From Verrucomicrobiales bacterium (GTDB lineage Bacteria; Verrucomicrobiota; Verrucomicrobiia; Limisphaerales; J093), in assembly GCA_024233215.1 (NCBI GenBank), contig JACKPW010000005.1, forward strand, positions 186,001-250,000: DNA of 64,000 nt, in the 5' to 3' direction. This document shows, one piece after another, positions 50,243 through 60,319 of the stretch. Positions within the stretch are counted from its first letter, which is position 1. Every line of letters starts with the position of its first letter. The translations under genes were made by a program, and so were the position numbers. The notes beneath the pieces are model-generated. The model did not search any database and was not told where the DNA came from. It saw nothing but the letters and a program-made list of their open reading frames with translations.

Positions 50243-51391
50243 ATGCCAAGCATGAACGCTTTTCTGCCAGGGTGTCGTCGAAGCGGGTATTGGCTCGCGT
50301 GCGCCCTGCCGCTCCCCCTCCTGCTCCTGCTTCAGCAAACTCCGGGCGACACAATTCCGGGCGGCATCAGACCTCCCGGGCAGCGGCTGGAATTCGAGGG
50401 TACGGTGCCTTTCCATGCCCCCGAACTGGAGGTTGAGTGGAAGGTGCCTGCGGGGTCACTCCCGAAGGAGGTCTCCATCTACCGGAGGGCCGATGGGCTG
50501 CCTTCGCCGACGACCCTTGCCAGCCTGCTGCAGTTCGCTGGGCTTGAGCAGGCGCGCCCCGTCACGAACCACGCAGGATGGGTGGTGTACCAGGATTCGG
50601 CGGTCCCGGGGCGGGTCCAGGTGGATGCCGGTTCGGGCAGGGTGCAGTACTTTGATCCGACCCGGGAGGAGTCTCCGGGGTCGGACACGATTCCTGGCGT
50701 TGACGAGTTGGACGGGTTGTTGCGCGAATGGATTGACCGGCTCGGGTTGCCCTTGAGCGAGTTCAAGACCAACACTCAGGGACGGCTCTACAAACGGTTT
50801 CAGGAGACGGAGACCACCAGCTACGACCGCGCCACCGGGGGGCATGTCACACGAGTGACTGCTCGTGGGGTGTCCGGGATTCGTCAAGCCGGCGGATGGT
50901 CCATGGGGGGCAGGCAGCAGATCTCCCTCGAGTACGGTCCTGACGGGCGTCTGCTGTCGCTCGAACTCGATTGGCTTCGGTTGGAGCAGGTGGCGGTGGA
51001 GCCTGTGGCCGGCAGCCGCCAGATCCTGGAGTGGCTGCGCGATGGTCTCGGGGGTGGCTTCCTGATCGAATCCACCCCGACGCTCCACATCCCCGTGGCG
51101 GACCTGGTCAAGCTTACCGTTCTCGAGGCGGAACCCGGTTATGAAGTGCGGCACGGAAGTTCTGGCACGTTGTCTTCCGGTAACTGGATGATTCCGTATG
51201 CCAGGCTCCAGGTTGAAGGCGAGGTCAAGGCAGGTGAACGTTTCATGTTTTCGCTGGTGGCGCCGTTGATCCCGAGCGGGTTGCCGGAGCCGCGTCGTCA
51301 GCGTGATTCCATCCTGGGATTCCCGGCTGAGTGGCTGCCCCCGGATCAACTCGAGCGACTGTTCGGGGCTCCAACGGGATCGAGCCCGTGA
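50243..51391 (+). CDS. secreted hypothetical protein
   Basis: I do not recognise this 382-residue protein. ATGs at 50243 or 50252 precede a basic region and a hydrophobic leader (YWLACALPLPLLLLLQQ), so it is probably exported or membrane-anchored. The mature part has RLEFEGTVPFHAPELEVEWKVP, EVSIYRRADGLPSPTTLASL, WVVYQDSAVPGRVQVDAGSG and SLEYGPDGRLLSLELDW, a beta-rich pattern. It ends with LGFPAEWLPPDQLERLFG. No catalytic motif is seen. It starts within the region of the DUF1552 remnant, which reads the other way. Confidence 0.7.
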   Translation: MPSMNAFLPGCRRSGYWLACALPLPLLLLLQQTPGDTIPGGIRPPGQRLEFEGTVPFHAPELEVEWKVPAGSLPKEVSIYRRADGLPSPTTLASLLQFAGLEQARPVTNHAGWVVYQDSAVPGRVQVDAGSGRVQYFDPTREESPGSDTIPGVDELDGLLREWIDRLGLPLSEFKTNTQGRLYKRFQETETTSYDRATGGHVTRVTARGVSGIRQAGGWSMGGRQQISLEYGPDGRLLSLELDWLRLEQVAVEPVAGSRQILEWLRDGLGGGFLIESTPTLHIPVADLVKLTVLEAEPGYEVRHGSSGTLSSGNWMIPYARLQVEGEVKAGERFMFSLVAPLIPSGLPEPRRQRDSILGFPAEWLPPDQLERLFGAPTGSSP

Positions 51392-51502
51392 TGGCCGCGG
51401 ACCCCGTGGGAATGCCTTTCAGATTGCCTCAAACACCTCGTTTGGCGAGGATGCCGCGAGAAGTAACATCACTCCGCCGCCAGGAACCGCACCGCGCACA
51501 TC

Positions 51503-52465
51503 ATGAATCCCCGCATCAGTCGCCGCAGCTTCGTCAAATCGTCCGCCCTCGCTGCCACGGTCGCCCCGGTGGCTCTGGCCCCGCAGGCCCGGGCTGAACT
51601 GCCGGATCCACCGATGCCGGAGGGCGCATTGCCCAAGCCGGTTGACACCCTGCCCACCGGCCGCATCCGGGACGAGGAATTCACCCGGTTGATGCTGGGT
51701 GGGAACCTCATCGGCGGGTATGCCCATGCGCGCGACCTCACCTACGTCTCCCATCTCATGAAGCGCTACAACACGGACGCGCGCATCGTGGAGACGCTTG
51801 AGGTGGCCGAGACGCACGGGATCAACTGCATCAACAGCTGGGTGGTGGACGGCATCAGCCACCTCCAGCACCATTGGAAACGCGGCGGAAAGATGAAGTG
51901 GATTGCGCAGGCGCGATTGAATGGTCGGGACAACCTGGATCAGTTCAAGCAGGCGGTGGATCTCGGAGCCGCAGGGGTGCATGTGACCGGTGATGTCGCC
52001 GATACGCTCGTTCAGCGGGGCGAGATCGACATGATCGGGCGGATTGTTGAGTTCATCCGTTCGCAGGGGCGCATCGCCGGCATCGGCGCGCACGGGTTGG
52101 ACACGATCGTCGCCTGTGAAAAGGCGAAACTGAACCCGGATTTCTACATCAAGACCATCCACTCCCACGACTATCACACGGCACCGGGGCCGGACGAGAC
52201 GGGCGACCTGGGACGTTACGACAACTCGTGGTGCAGCGATCCCGAGGAGGTCCGGGAGGTGATGTTCATGGTGAAGCAGCCGTGGATTGGCTTCAAAGTG
52301 CTTGCGGCGGGAGCCATACCGCCCTGGCGCGGTTTCCGTCACGCCTTCGAAAGCGGCGCGGACTTCATCCTCGTGGGGATGTTCGACTGGCAGATCCCCG
52401 ACGATGTCGCCACCGTCAAGCAGGTGCTCGGCAATGCGAAACGCCTTCGACCCTGGCGGGCGTAG
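51503..52465 (+). CDS. Tat-exported TIM-barrel-like protein
   Basis: The 320-residue protein opens with a twin-arginine signal (ISRRSFVKSSALAATVAPVA), so it should cross the membrane folded. The body has LGGNLIGGYAHARDL, VAETHGINCINSW, WIAQARLNG, AVDLGAAGVHVTGDVADTLVQ, IAGIGAHGLDTIVACEKA and KVLAAGAIPPWRGFRHAFES: the strand-helix rhythm of a TIM barrel with a phosphate-type loop near the end (AAGAIPP). The DFYIKTIHSHDYH segment offers candidate metal-binding His/Asp residues. I do not name the reaction. It lies next to a convergent cupin gene. Confidence 0.78.
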   Translation: MNPRISRRSFVKSSALAATVAPVALAPQARAELPDPPMPEGALPKPVDTLPTGRIRDEEFTRLMLGGNLIGGYAHARDLTYVSHLMKRYNTDARIVETLEVAETHGINCINSWVVDGISHLQHHWKRGGKMKWIAQARLNGRDNLDQFKQAVDLGAAGVHVTGDVADTLVQRGEIDMIGRIVEFIRSQGRIAGIGAHGLDTIVACEKAKLNPDFYIKTIHSHDYHTAPGPDETGDLGRYDNSWCSDPEEVREVMFMVKQPWIGFKVLAAGAIPPWRGFRHAFESGADFILVGMFDWQIPDDVATVKQVLGNAKRLRPWRA

Positions 52466-52474
52466 AGGCCGCCT

Positions 52475-52873
52475 CTACCGCAGTCCGTTCCAGGGGGCCT
52501 CTGTGCTGACGTCCACCAACTCGTAGCCGCCGTCCCCCACGCAAGGCGACAGCACCACCAGCAGTTTCGCGGTCACGTTCCCCACGTTGAACGAGGCGTG
52601 GACCACATCCGGCGGGATGAAGACGGAGTCTCCTCCCTTCAGCGTGCACTTCTCGGTTTCGAGCCACTGCTCGATTTCGCCGGCCAGCACGTGAATGACC
52701 TCTTCCTGACGCGGGTGTTTGTGGAAGTTGTGGCCAAAGCCCGGCTCCAAAGTGACCTCGATTTCGCAAATGCTGCCCGCCTGCGTGTCCGCAGGGCGGC
52801 TGATCCAGCCCATCTCGCCCCATTCGAGGCGGTCGCGGGTGATTTCGGTGCCGATGACGAATTTACCTTTCAT
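52475..52873 (-). CDS. cupin domain protein
   Basis: The 132-residue protein is a single cupin barrel. Motif 1 appears as LEPGFGHNFHKHPRQEEVIHVLAGE (His, His and Glu metal ligands), motif 2 around VFIPPDVVHASFNVGN (third His). Small cupins bind a metal and act as dioxygenases, isomerases or ligand sensors. It lies on the minus strand, 120 bp downstream of the PEP-hydrolase-like gene, and could be the last gene of that set. Function unresolved. Confidence 0.88.
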   Translation of the reverse strand: MKGKFVIGTEITRDRLEWGEMGWISRPADTQAGSICEIEVTLEPGFGHNFHKHPRQEEVIHVLAGEIEQWLETEKCTLKGGDSVFIPPDVVHASFNVGNVTAKLLVVLSPCVGDGGYELVDVSTEAPWNGLR

Positions 52874-52893
52874 GGGAAGTGGGGGTGCTTCGA

Positions 52894-52920
52894 CAGGATT
52901 ATCAGGTTTGACAGGATGAG
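52894..52920 (+). repeat. 9-bp-periodic CAGGAT repeat, single arm
   Basis: CAGGATTAT, CAGGTTTGA and CAGGATGAG follow each other without spacing. The same 9-base unit forms the arms of the element at 41666-41766. It sits between the cupin and the TIM-barrel genes. Confidence 0.6.
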
Positions 52921-52993
52921 TGGAGGGAGAGAGTCAGGCCGGTGATGTGCGACGGGTTCGTCGATCCCAGGCGACCGGGTGGGTTCTGTGCGG

Positions 52994-53839
52994 TCACGGT
53001 GTGGGGGCTTTCAACGTGAGTTCCTTGAACCGGCGGGCCTGACCTTCGATCGCAGGTTCCACCGACAGTCGCTCGATGCTGCTGGCGCCGAAGAACCCCG
53101 CGATACCCTGCGTGTGCTCGAAGATGAACCGGGCGTCGGTCGGTTCGGCGATCGGACCGCCGTGACACAGGACGAGTATATCCGGGTTGACGGCCACAGC
53201 GGCATCCCTCATGGCCTGGACCCGGTCGGCAGCTTCCGCCAGGGTCAACGCTGTGTGCGCGCCAATCGCGCCCTTGGTGGTCAGGCCCATGTGCGGCACC
53301 AACACGTCAGCCCCCGCCGAGGCCATCGCCGCCGCCTCCTCCGGGTTGAAGACGTAGGGGCAGGTCAGGAGGTCCAGGGCCCGCGCCTCGCGGATCATTT
53401 CCACCTCGAGTTCGTAACCCATGCCGGTCTCCTCGAGATTCGCCCGAAACGAGCCGTCAAACAGCCCAACCGTCGGGAAGTTCTGCACGCCGTCGAAACC
53501 CATCTCCTTCAACTCGCGCAGGAGCACCGGCATCAGGCGAAACGGATCGGTGCCGCACACACCCGCCAGTACCGGGGTATCCACCACCACCGGCAGCACC
53601 TCGGCGGCCATGTCCTTCACGATCGCGTTGGCATCGCCATAGGGCAGCAGTCCCGCCAGGCTGCCACGCCCCGCCATCCGGTAACGGCCCGAGTTGTAGA
53701 TGATCATCAGGTCCACGCCGCCGCGTTCGCAGAACTTCGCGGAAATACCGGTGCCCGCGCCGGCGCCGATGATTGGCCGGCCGGCGGCAACCTGGGCCCG
53801 CAGTCGTTTCAGGGATTCCGTTCGTGGGATGAAGGGCAT
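52994..53839 (-). CDS. phosphoenolpyruvate hydrolase family TIM-barrel protein (Tm-1 C-terminal half homologue)
   Basis: The 281-residue protein has the TIM-barrel plan of the PEP-hydrolase/Tm-1 C-terminal domain: [71 protein letters not shown] (sequence shown in parts), [36 protein letters not shown] and [16 protein letters not shown] with a C-terminal [14 protein letters not shown]. In plants the tomato Tm-1 protein carries this domain fused behind a Tm-1-like ATP-binding domain. Here the latter is the adjacent gene, 60 bp upstream on the same strand. No signal peptide. The natural substrate in bacteria is not established. Confidence 0.88.
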   Translation of the reverse strand: MPFIPRTESLKRLRAQVAAGRPIIGAGAGTGISAKFCERGGVDLMIIYNSGRYRMAGRGSLAGLLPYGDANAIVKDMAAEVLPVVVDTPVLAGVCGTDPFRLMPVLLRELKEMGFDGVQNFPTVGLFDGSFRANLEETGMGYELEVEMIREARALDLLTCPYVFNPEEAAAMASAGADVLVPHMGLTTKGAIGAHTALTLAEAADRVQAMRDAAVAVNPDILVLCHGGPIAEPTDARFIFEHTQGIAGFFGASSIERLSVEPAIEGQARRFKELTLKAPTP

Positions 53840-53845
53840 GGGGGG

Positions 53846-53882
53846 GGATTTGGGATTTCAGATTTGAGATTTCAGATTTCAG
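53846..53882. repeat. GATTTCAGATTT-type simple repeat
   Basis: The 60-bp gap between the TIM-barrel and Tm-1-like genes holds repeated GATTTCAGATTT / GAGATTTCAG units. A similar run occurs inside the kinase gene at 16281-16313. Such runs are dispersed in related genomes, from general knowledge. Confidence 0.5.
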
Positions 53883-53899
53883 GGTTTGGAGCCTGGTGT

Positions 53900-55147
53900 T
53901 CAATGGTCCGGACTCGACGTCGCCTGGAATCGGGGTTCTGCAGCCTGCAGCAGGGCCAGCAGCTTTTCCGCCATTGCTCCCGCAAAGGCAGGGTCGTTGA
54001 TGTGAAGGTCCAGTTCGATCAGTTCCACCGGTGGCCGGATCTCCCGCCGCAGGGCGTCAAACAAGGCCTGATCCGCCGCCGGAGAATGGAAGGGTTGGCC
54101 CTCGCGGTCGATCGCGCTGACCCCCTTGAGCGGCAGGAAGAGGGCGATCGGACCACGCGCGGCGTTCAATTTGCCGGCGATGATCCTGCCCAGTTCGGCG
54201 CACTCCTCCGGCGTTGTGCGCATGAGGGTCACGTCGTGACTGTGTTGGTGGAATGTCCGGGTCGAGAACTTCGGCGGCACGGTGTCCCGGGCCCAGAAGT
54301 TGACCATGTCCAGCGCGCCGCAGGACACCACCTGCGGGATGCCCGCCCGCACGGCGGCCTCGAGCCGGGTCGGTCCCGCGCTCAACACGCCTCCCACAAG
54401 TTCATCGCACCATTCCGTAGTGGTCACATCCGCCACGCCGGCAATGAACCCGGCCTCGATCAGGCCTTCCATCGAGCGCCCGCCGTTCCCGGTGGCGTGG
54501 AACACCAGCACCTCGTACCCCGCCTGCTCGAGTCGTTCCCGCAGGCCGGTGACACACGGGGTCGTCACCCCGAACATGGTGGCGGCCACGAGGGGTTTGT
54601 CGGCGGCAGTGGGGGCGTCCTGTTCCAGCATGCCGCAGAGGGCGCCGACCGCGTTTGCCAGGATGCGCCGCGACAACCGGTTCAGGCCGGCGATGTCCAC
54701 CACGGAGTACATCATCGTGACATCCTTGATGCCGACGAACGGGCCGACGTCACCGGACGCGAGGGTGGACAGGAGCAGCTTGGGCACACCGACCGGCAGA
54801 ACTCGCATTGCGGCAGCTCCCAGGGCGGAACCGCCTGAGCCGCCCATGGCCATGACCCCATCAATGCGCCCCTTCGAGTGCAGCCGGGCGGTGACCGCCT
54901 CGACTCCGCGCGCCATCACGTCGAGGGCGGCGCCTCGATCTGCCCGTTCCCGCAATGCTGCGAGACGGCCGCCGCCCGCCTCGGCAACTTCGGAGGCGCT
55001 GATGTCCGCGGGATACGGCGGTTCGCCGGCGATGCCACCGTCCATGAGGAGGACCTGATGCCCGCGGGTCCGCACCAAGTCACGGACGAAGGCGTACTCC
55101 GCACCCTTGGTGTCAAGCGTTCCGATCAGGAGGATCGTTCTGGTCAT
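53900..55147 (-). CDS. Tm-1-like ATP-binding domain protein (UPF0261)
   Basis: The 415-residue protein begins at the ATG at 55147 with TRTILLIGTLDTKGAEYAFV, the hallmark start of the UPF0261/Tm-1 N-terminal domain. It continues with VLLMDGGIAGEPPYPADIS, VMAMGGSGGSALGAAAMRVL, GVPKLLLSTLASGDVGPFVG and KDVTMMYSVVDIAGLNRLSR, where the glycine-rich GGSGGS loop fits nucleotide binding. The C-terminal half has VFHATGNGGRSMEGLIEAGF and FLPLKGVSAIDREGQPFHSP. Plant Tm-1 uses this fold to bind ATP and viral replicase; bacterial roles are unknown. The companion PEP-hydrolase-like gene follows 60 bp downstream. An in-frame ATG at 55234 would add 29 unlikely residues. Confidence 0.9.
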   Translation of the reverse strand: MTRTILLIGTLDTKGAEYAFVRDLVRTRGHQVLLMDGGIAGEPPYPADISASEVAEAGGGRLAALRERADRGAALDVMARGVEAVTARLHSKGRIDGVMAMGGSGGSALGAAAMRVLPVGVPKLLLSTLASGDVGPFVGIKDVTMMYSVVDIAGLNRLSRRILANAVGALCGMLEQDAPTAADKPLVAATMFGVTTPCVTGLRERLEQAGYEVLVFHATGNGGRSMEGLIEAGFIAGVADVTTTEWCDELVGGVLSAGPTRLEAAVRAGIPQVVSCGALDMVNFWARDTVPPKFSTRTFHQHSHDVTLMRTTPEECAELGRIIAGKLNAARGPIALFLPLKGVSAIDREGQPFHSPAADQALFDALRREIRPPVELIELDLHINDPAFAGAMAEKLLALLQAAEPRFQATSSPDH

Positions 55148-55179
55148 GGCGACGGGGAGAGAGTTGCGGCCCGGACGCG

Positions 55180-58100
55180 ATGAAAGCAAGCCGCGATGAT
55201 CATGGAAGGAAGCCGTGGCAAGAATCGCCTTCACCCAGGCCGGGTTCTCGGGGAAAACAGGGCGTGGCGCGTGCCTCCGACCAGATTGCCGAACTCCGGC
55301 GCCTGCTTCCCGAGTGCCTCCTGCCGGATCAGGTCCGGCTGGGAGCGCAGCTGGCTTTGGGACTGCAGGCGGTCCGGCAGGGACGCGCGCAGGCGCTGCC
55401 GGTGGACCGCTGGCTGGCGCGAGCGCAGGGTTCGATCGCCCTCCGGGAGAAGCGTGCCGGGCTGGCCGCGCGGGTGTCGTATCCCTCCGAACTCCCCATC
55501 ACGGCGCGGCGCGAGGAAATCGTGGCGGCCATGCGGGCGCACCCGGTGGTCGTGATTGCCGGGGAAACCGGGTCCGGCAAGACGACGCAAATCCCGAAGA
55601 TGTGTCTTGAGGCCGGGTTGGGGGTACGGGCTCGAATCGGTTGCACCCAGCCCCGGCGCGTGGCCGCCCTGTCCATTTCGCGCCGGATTGCCGAGGAACT
55701 TGGCGGAGAATGGGGGCGGGAGGTTGGCTGCAAGATCCGCTTCACCGACCGCACCCGGCCCGAGAGTTCCATCAAGGTGATGACCGACGGTATTCTGCTG
55801 GCGGAACTCCAGGGTGACCCGTTGCTCAGCGAATACGAGGCGATCATCCTGGACGAGGCGCACGAGCGCTCGTTGAACATCGATTTCCTCCTCGGCTGCC
55901 TCAAGCTGCTCCTGCAGAAACGCGCCGACCTCAAACTGATCATCACTTCCGCCACGATTGACACACAGTTGTTCTCGGAGGCATTCGACGACGCGCCGGT
56001 GATCGAGGTCTCCGGTCGTGTGTATCCCGTCGAAGTCCGCTACCGACCGCTCGACGCGCACGCGGAGGAGGAGGGCGAACTGACCTCCATCGAGGCGGCG
56101 GCGGCGGCGGTGGAGACCATCGTGCGGGAATCTCCCGAAGGGGACGTGCTCGTGTTCCTGCCGGGGGAACGGGACATTCGGGAAACGTGCGATCTGATTG
56201 AGGCGAACCACCGTGACCGCCTCGAAGTGGTGCCGCTGTTTGGACGGCTGAGTTCGGGCGAACAACAACGGGTGTTCGCGCCCGGTCCCCGTCGTCGCGT
56301 GGTGGTGGCGACGAACGTGGCCGAGACGTCATTGACGGTACCGCGCATTCGTTATGTGGTGGATTCGGGGCTGGCGCGGATCAGTCGCTACAACGCGGGC
56401 ACCCGCAGCCGGCGGCTCCCCATCGAGCCGATCTCGCAGAGCAGCGCGAACCAGCGGAAGGGACGTTGCGGCCGGTTGTCCGGGGGGATCTGCATCCGGC
56501 TGTTTGCCGAGGAGGACTTTGCCGGGCGACGGCCGTTCACCGAGCCGGAGATCCAGCGATGCAACCTCGCGGATGTCATTCTCCGCATGAAGGCGTTTCA
56601 CCTCGGCGAGGTCGAGGGCTTTCCGTTCATCGAACCTCCGGCGCCGACCGCGATCCGCGCGGCGTACGCGCTGCTTCAGGAACTGGGAGCACTGGACGAG
56701 GAACGGGAGTTGACTCCGCTGGGACGCGAACTGGCCCGGCTGCCGGTGGACCCGTCCTTGGGCCGGATGATCCTCGAAGCCCGCGAGGAACATTGTCTGG
56801 CCGAGGTACTGGTGATCGCGGCCGGGTTGAGCATTCAGGACCCGCGCGAGCGACCCTTCGAGCAACGCGAGGCCGCCGCCGCCGCCCACCGGCGTTTCGA
56901 GCATCCCCAGTCGGATTTCCTGACGCTGTTGAACATCTGGAACGCCTACCACGACCAGTGGGAATCCCTGAAGACCCAGAGCCAGTTGCGCAAGTTCTGT
57001 CGTTCCCACTTCCTGGCATTCTTGCGGATGCGTGAGTGGGTGGACCTGCACCGACAGATTGAGGAAACGCTGCACGACCTGGGCGGCTTTGAGCCGGATC
57101 GAAAGCCGGCCGAATACGCGGCGATTCACCGGGCGCTGCTGACCGGGTTGTTCGGGCATGTCGCGCAGCGGGTGGACCGGAACCTCTATCGCACCGCGGG
57201 CGAACGGCAGACGCATGTGTTTCCCGGTTCCTGCCTGCACCGGAAGCCGCAGCCCCGCCGCGAGGCCCGGCGAAAGTCTCCCGAACCGTCCTCCGACCCT
57301 GCGTCCAGGGTGTCCCAGCCGGCCTGGATCGTGGCGGGGGAACTGGTGGAAACCAGCCGGCCATTCGCCCGGACCCTGGCCGGCATCGAGCCCGAATGGG
57401 TGATCGAACTGGCCCCGCACCTGGTGCGCACCCGGTATCTGCACCCGCGTCTCGATCGGCGTGGAGGACGGGTCGTGGCAACGGAACAGGTCACGCTGCG
57501 GGGTCTCAAACTGCGCGAACGGACCGTGGGTTATCAGCAGATCGATTCCGTCGAGGCGACGCGCATCTTCCTCCGTACGGCTCTGGTGGAGGAGGCACTC
57601 CTGGGAGAAGAGGGGGGGGAGACCGCTCGCGAGGCGGCTTCCCTCCCGCCAGCCGGCGCTCTGTCCAACACCCTTCTCCCGGGAGGCCGTGAAGGGCGGC
57701 CACCGTCGGGGGCAGGGACGGTCCGGAGTTCGCCCGCGGGCCGGCCACCGGTCCTGCCTCCCGCCATCCTCGCGTTGCTCGAGCACAATCGCCAGACGAA
57801 GGCCAAGATCGAACTCTGGCAGACCCGGTTGCAGGCGCGCGTGGTGCCGGATCTGGACGAGGCCCTGTTCGACTTCTACTCCGCCCGGGTGACGGACGTG
57901 GCATCGATTGTCGATCTCAAGACCTGGTTGCAGGGGCATGGCGGCAGCCTCGCATTGTGCGCCACTCCGGCCAATCTGCTGGGCGAACACGCAGCGGCGT
58001 TTGAAGTCGGGGCATTTCCCGACCGAATCGCCCTGGGTCGGGACCAGGTGGACGTGCGCTACGCCTATGCTCCGGGCGAGGCACATGACGGTTTGACCGT

Positions 58101-59385
58101 CCGCCTCGCGGCCCCGCTGGCGGAGGTGGTGGATTCCGCCCTGTTGGATTGGGCGGTGCCGGCCCTTCGCGAAGCCCGGGTGCTGGCGTTGCTGCATGCC
58201 CTCCCCAAGTCACTCCGCAAACCCTTGATGCCGCTCGCCGAAACCGCCCATACCGTGGTTGCGGAGATCCCGTCGGACGGGCCGGATTACCTCGCGGCGA
58301 TGAGCGGCTTCCTGGGGCGGCGCTTCGGAGTGATGGTCCCGCGCGAGGCATGGCGGCTTGCCGAACTGCCGGACCACCTGCGTCCCCGGATCGAGATTGT
58401 GGGGCGGAGCGATGAAACCCTGGCGGCGGGGCGGGATCTGCCCCGGCTGCGGGAGGAACTGCGGGCCAAAGCCTCCCAGACGGACGATGGCGTTTGGCAA
58501 CGCGCCGCGCTGGCTTGGGAACGGTTCGATGTCCGCGATTGGAGTTTCGGGGACCTGCCGGAGAAGGTGCCCGTGGCGGAGGTGGCCGGTTTCCCGCTGG
58601 TGGCGTACCCGGGCCTGAATGCGGAGGACGGCGCCGTCCATGTAAGGCTGTTCCGGCACCTCGCCGACGCCAGGACCGCATCCGCCCGCGGCGTGGCGGC
58701 CCTGGCAGAACGGGTTCTGGAGCGGGAGTTGGCCTGGCTGCGCAAGGACTTGCGACGCCTGCGGGAGTCCTGCGACCTCTATGTCACTCTGGGCAGTGGC
58801 GAGGAACTCATGGCCACGGCCTGGGAGAACCTCCAGCGTCACTACTTCAGCCGGATCGATCTCTGGCCGCTGCAGGGCGCGCAGTTTGATCGAGTCGTCG
58901 ATGGACTGCGGGCGGAGTTGCGAACGCTTCTCCCGCGCTTCGAGGGATGGTTGCAGGCGATCCTGCGGCGTCGACAGGAGGCGCTGGTTTGCCGGCAGCC
59001 CCTGGCCGGAATGCGGGCCGAAGTGGACGCGCTGGTGCCGGCCCAGTTTCTCCGTCACGTGCCCTTCGACCGGCTGCCGCACCTGGCGCGATATCTGCAA
59101 GCCCTGGTGGTGCGGGCGGAACGGGCGGCTCTGAATCCACTGCACGACGCCCGCAAGGCCGGGCGGCTCGCGCCCTTCCTCACGGCGTTGCATCGTCACC
59201 GAACGGCAGCGGGCTCGCGGGTGGCGGTCTGGCAGGCCTGGACCCGGCTGCGTTGGTTGCTGGAGGAATTCAAGGTGTCCGTGTTCGCCCAGGAACTGGG
59301 CACCAGCGAACCGGCGTCCGAGAAACGGTTGATGGCCGCCGTCGCGGAGTTGGAGGCGGAGGCACGGCCCGGTCGAGGGAACTGA
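55180..59385 (+). CDS. hrpA: ATP-dependent RNA helicase HrpA (DEAH-box, DUF3418)
   Basis: The product is up to 1401 residues. The helicase core shows [10 protein letters not shown] (motif I), [10 protein letters not shown] (Ia), [13 protein letters not shown] (II, DEAH), ITSATID (III), [19 protein letters not shown] (V) and [12 protein letters not shown] (VI, Q-x-x-G-R-x-G-R form). HA2 and OB-like domains follow, then the long DUF3418 C-terminal region typical of HrpA. The start may be the ATG at 55180 or the GTG at 55264 ([11 protein letters not shown]); both lie ahead of the conserved part. A low-complexity Pro/Gly/Ser-rich insert of about 50 residues (nucleotides 57605-57760) breaks the region just before the C-terminal domain. 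HrpA acts on ribosomes and RNA; a cellular housekeeping role is expected. The Tm-1-like gene is divergent. Confidence 0.93.
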   Translation: MKASRDDHGRKPWQESPSPRPGSRGKQGVARASDQIAELRRLLPECLLPDQVRLGAQLALGLQAVRQGRAQALPVDRWLARAQGSIALREKRAGLAARVSYPSELPITARREEIVAAMRAHPVVVIAGETGSGKTTQIPKMCLEAGLGVRARIGCTQPRRVAALSISRRIAEELGGEWGREVGCKIRFTDRTRPESSIKVMTDGILLAELQGDPLLSEYEAIILDEAHERSLNIDFLLGCLKLLLQKRADLKLIITSATIDTQLFSEAFDDAPVIEVSGRVYPVEVRYRPLDAHAEEEGELTSIEAAAAAVETIVRESPEGDVLVFLPGERDIRETCDLIEANHRDRLEVVPLFGRLSSGEQQRVFAPGPRRRVVVATNVAETSLTVPRIRYVVDSGLARISRYNAGTRSRRLPIEPISQSSANQRKGRCGRLSGGICIRLFAEEDFAGRRPFTEPEIQRCNLADVILRMKAFHLGEVEGFPFIEPPAPTAIRAAYALLQELGALDEERELTPLGRELARLPVDPSLGRMILEAREEHCLAEVLVIAAGLSIQDPRERPFEQREAAAAAHRRFEHPQSDFLTLLNIWNAYHDQWESLKTQSQLRKFCRSHFLAFLRMREWVDLHRQIEETLHDLGGFEPDRKPAEYAAIHRALLTGLFGHVAQRVDRNLYRTAGERQTHVFPGSCLHRKPQPRREARRKSPEPSSDPASRVSQPAWIVAGELVETSRPFARTLAGIEPEWVIELAPHLVRTRYLHPRLDRRGGRVVATEQVTLRGLKLRERTVGYQQIDSVEATRIFLRTALVEEALLGEEGGETAREAASLPPAGALSNTLLPGGREGRPPSGAGTVRSSPAGRPPVLPPAILALLEHNRQTKAKIELWQTRLQARVVPDLDEALFDFYSARVTDVASIVDLKTWLQGHGGSLALCATPANLLGEHAAAFEVGAFPDRIALGRDQVDVRYAYAPGEAHDGLTVRLAAPLAEVVDSALLDWAVPALREARVLALLHALPKSLRKPLMPLAETAHTVVAEIPSDGPDYLAAMSGFLGRRFGVMVPREAWRLAELPDHLRPRIEIVGRSDETLAAGRDLPRLREELRAKASQTDDGVWQRAALAWERFDVRDWSFGDLPEKVPVAEVAGFPLVAYPGLNAEDGAVHVRLFRHLADARTASARGVAALAERVLERELAWLRKDLRRLRESCDLYVTLGSGEELMATAWENLQRHYFSRIDLWPLQGAQFDRVVDGLRAELRTLLPRFEGWLQAILRRRQEALVCRQPLAGMRAEVDALVPAQFLRHVPFDRLPHLARYLQALVVRAERAALNPLHDARKAGRLAPFLTALHRHRTAAGSRVAVWQAWTRLRWLLEEFKVSVFAQELGTSEPASEKRLMAAVAELEAEARPGRGN

Positions 59386-59488
59386 CGGAGTTGTGGGTGC
59401 TCATTGCAGGGTGACCCACCGGTTCGGAAACACCGGCAATGCGCTTGCCAGCCCGGGATGGCGCGCTACGGTGAGAGAATTCAACCCT

Positions 59489-60241
59489 GTGAGCGAAAAT
59501 CGACCAGAAAGACCGCCCTTGGCGCCCCGGAAACGAACGACCTCCCGGGCATTCACGTTGATCGAGTTGCTGGTCGTCATCGCGATCATCGCCATCCTGG
59601 CCGGCATGCTGCTGCCGGCGCTGGCGAAGGTGAAAGCGCGGGCGCAGTCCACCTTCTGTCAGAACAACGCCCGGCAGCTCGGTCTTTCGCACGTGCTCTA
59701 CGGGCACGATCACGAGGGTGAGTTTCCCCCGCGTCGGAATCAGAACCGCTGGCCGACCCAACTCCAGCCGTACTACGACGACGTTGCCGGGCTGGCCTGC
59801 CCGGCCGACAAGGACCCGAACCAAAGAGCGCCCAAGACGAACTCATTCAACGTTCAGCCCGACGCCGCCAAACGCAGCTTCATCATCAACGGCTGGAACG
59901 ACTACTTTCGCGAAGTGGTGAAGCGGAGCTTCTCCGATTTGACCAACGATGGCATGAAGGAAAATGCCATCCGTCGGCCGACGGACACCATCGTTTTCGG
60001 GGAGAAGGTGACCGGTTCCACCCACTACTACATGGATGCCTTCGAAGGGCAGGGGAACGACGTGGACCAGATCGAGCGCGCCCGCCACATGAACGGCGGC
60101 AGGGACTCGAAAGCCGGCTATTCCAACTATATCTTCGCCGACGGCAGTGCGCGGTTGGTAATGCGCGGGCAACTCCTGTATCCCCTGAACCTCTGGATGG
60201 TCACCGACTACTGGCGGACGAACCGCGTCTTCAGCAATTGA
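59489..60241 (+). CDS. prepilin-type N-terminal cleavage/methylation domain protein (type II pseudopilin-like)
   Basis: The protein carries the type IV pilin/pseudopilin leader [20 protein letters not shown] with the cleavage point before Phe and the conserved Glu five residues on, followed by [31 protein letters not shown]. The C-terminal domain (about 160 residues) has [22 protein letters not shown] and a closing WRTNRVF; this is the common verrucomicrobial/planctomycete prepilin-like layout, where YxFxDGS is the usual end. The GTG at 59489 has a purine-rich GGTGAGAG 10-15 bases upstream; a GTG at 59471 is an alternative. About 250 residues. No secretion-machine genes are nearby. Confidence 0.9.
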   Translation: MSENRPERPPLAPRKRTTSRAFTLIELLVVIAIIAILAGMLLPALAKVKARAQSTFCQNNARQLGLSHVLYGHDHEGEFPPRRNQNRWPTQLQPYYDDVAGLACPADKDPNQRAPKTNSFNVQPDAAKRSFIINGWNDYFREVVKRSFSDLTNDGMKENAIRRPTDTIVFGEKVTGSTHYYMDAFEGQGNDVDQIERARHMNGGRDSKAGYSNYIFADGSARLVMRGQLLYPLNLWMVTDYWRTNRVFSN

Positions 60242-60319
60242 GTGATTGCTGAGGCGTTCGGTGATCGACAGTTCGCAGCCGCGAGCATTGGTCGAAGCGG
60301 GGACCTGCCGCGGTTCCGG

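Noticed and set aside
56329..58197. 622-codon minus-strand frame inside hrpA
   Set aside because: It is the antisense shadow of a gene with complete helicase motifs.
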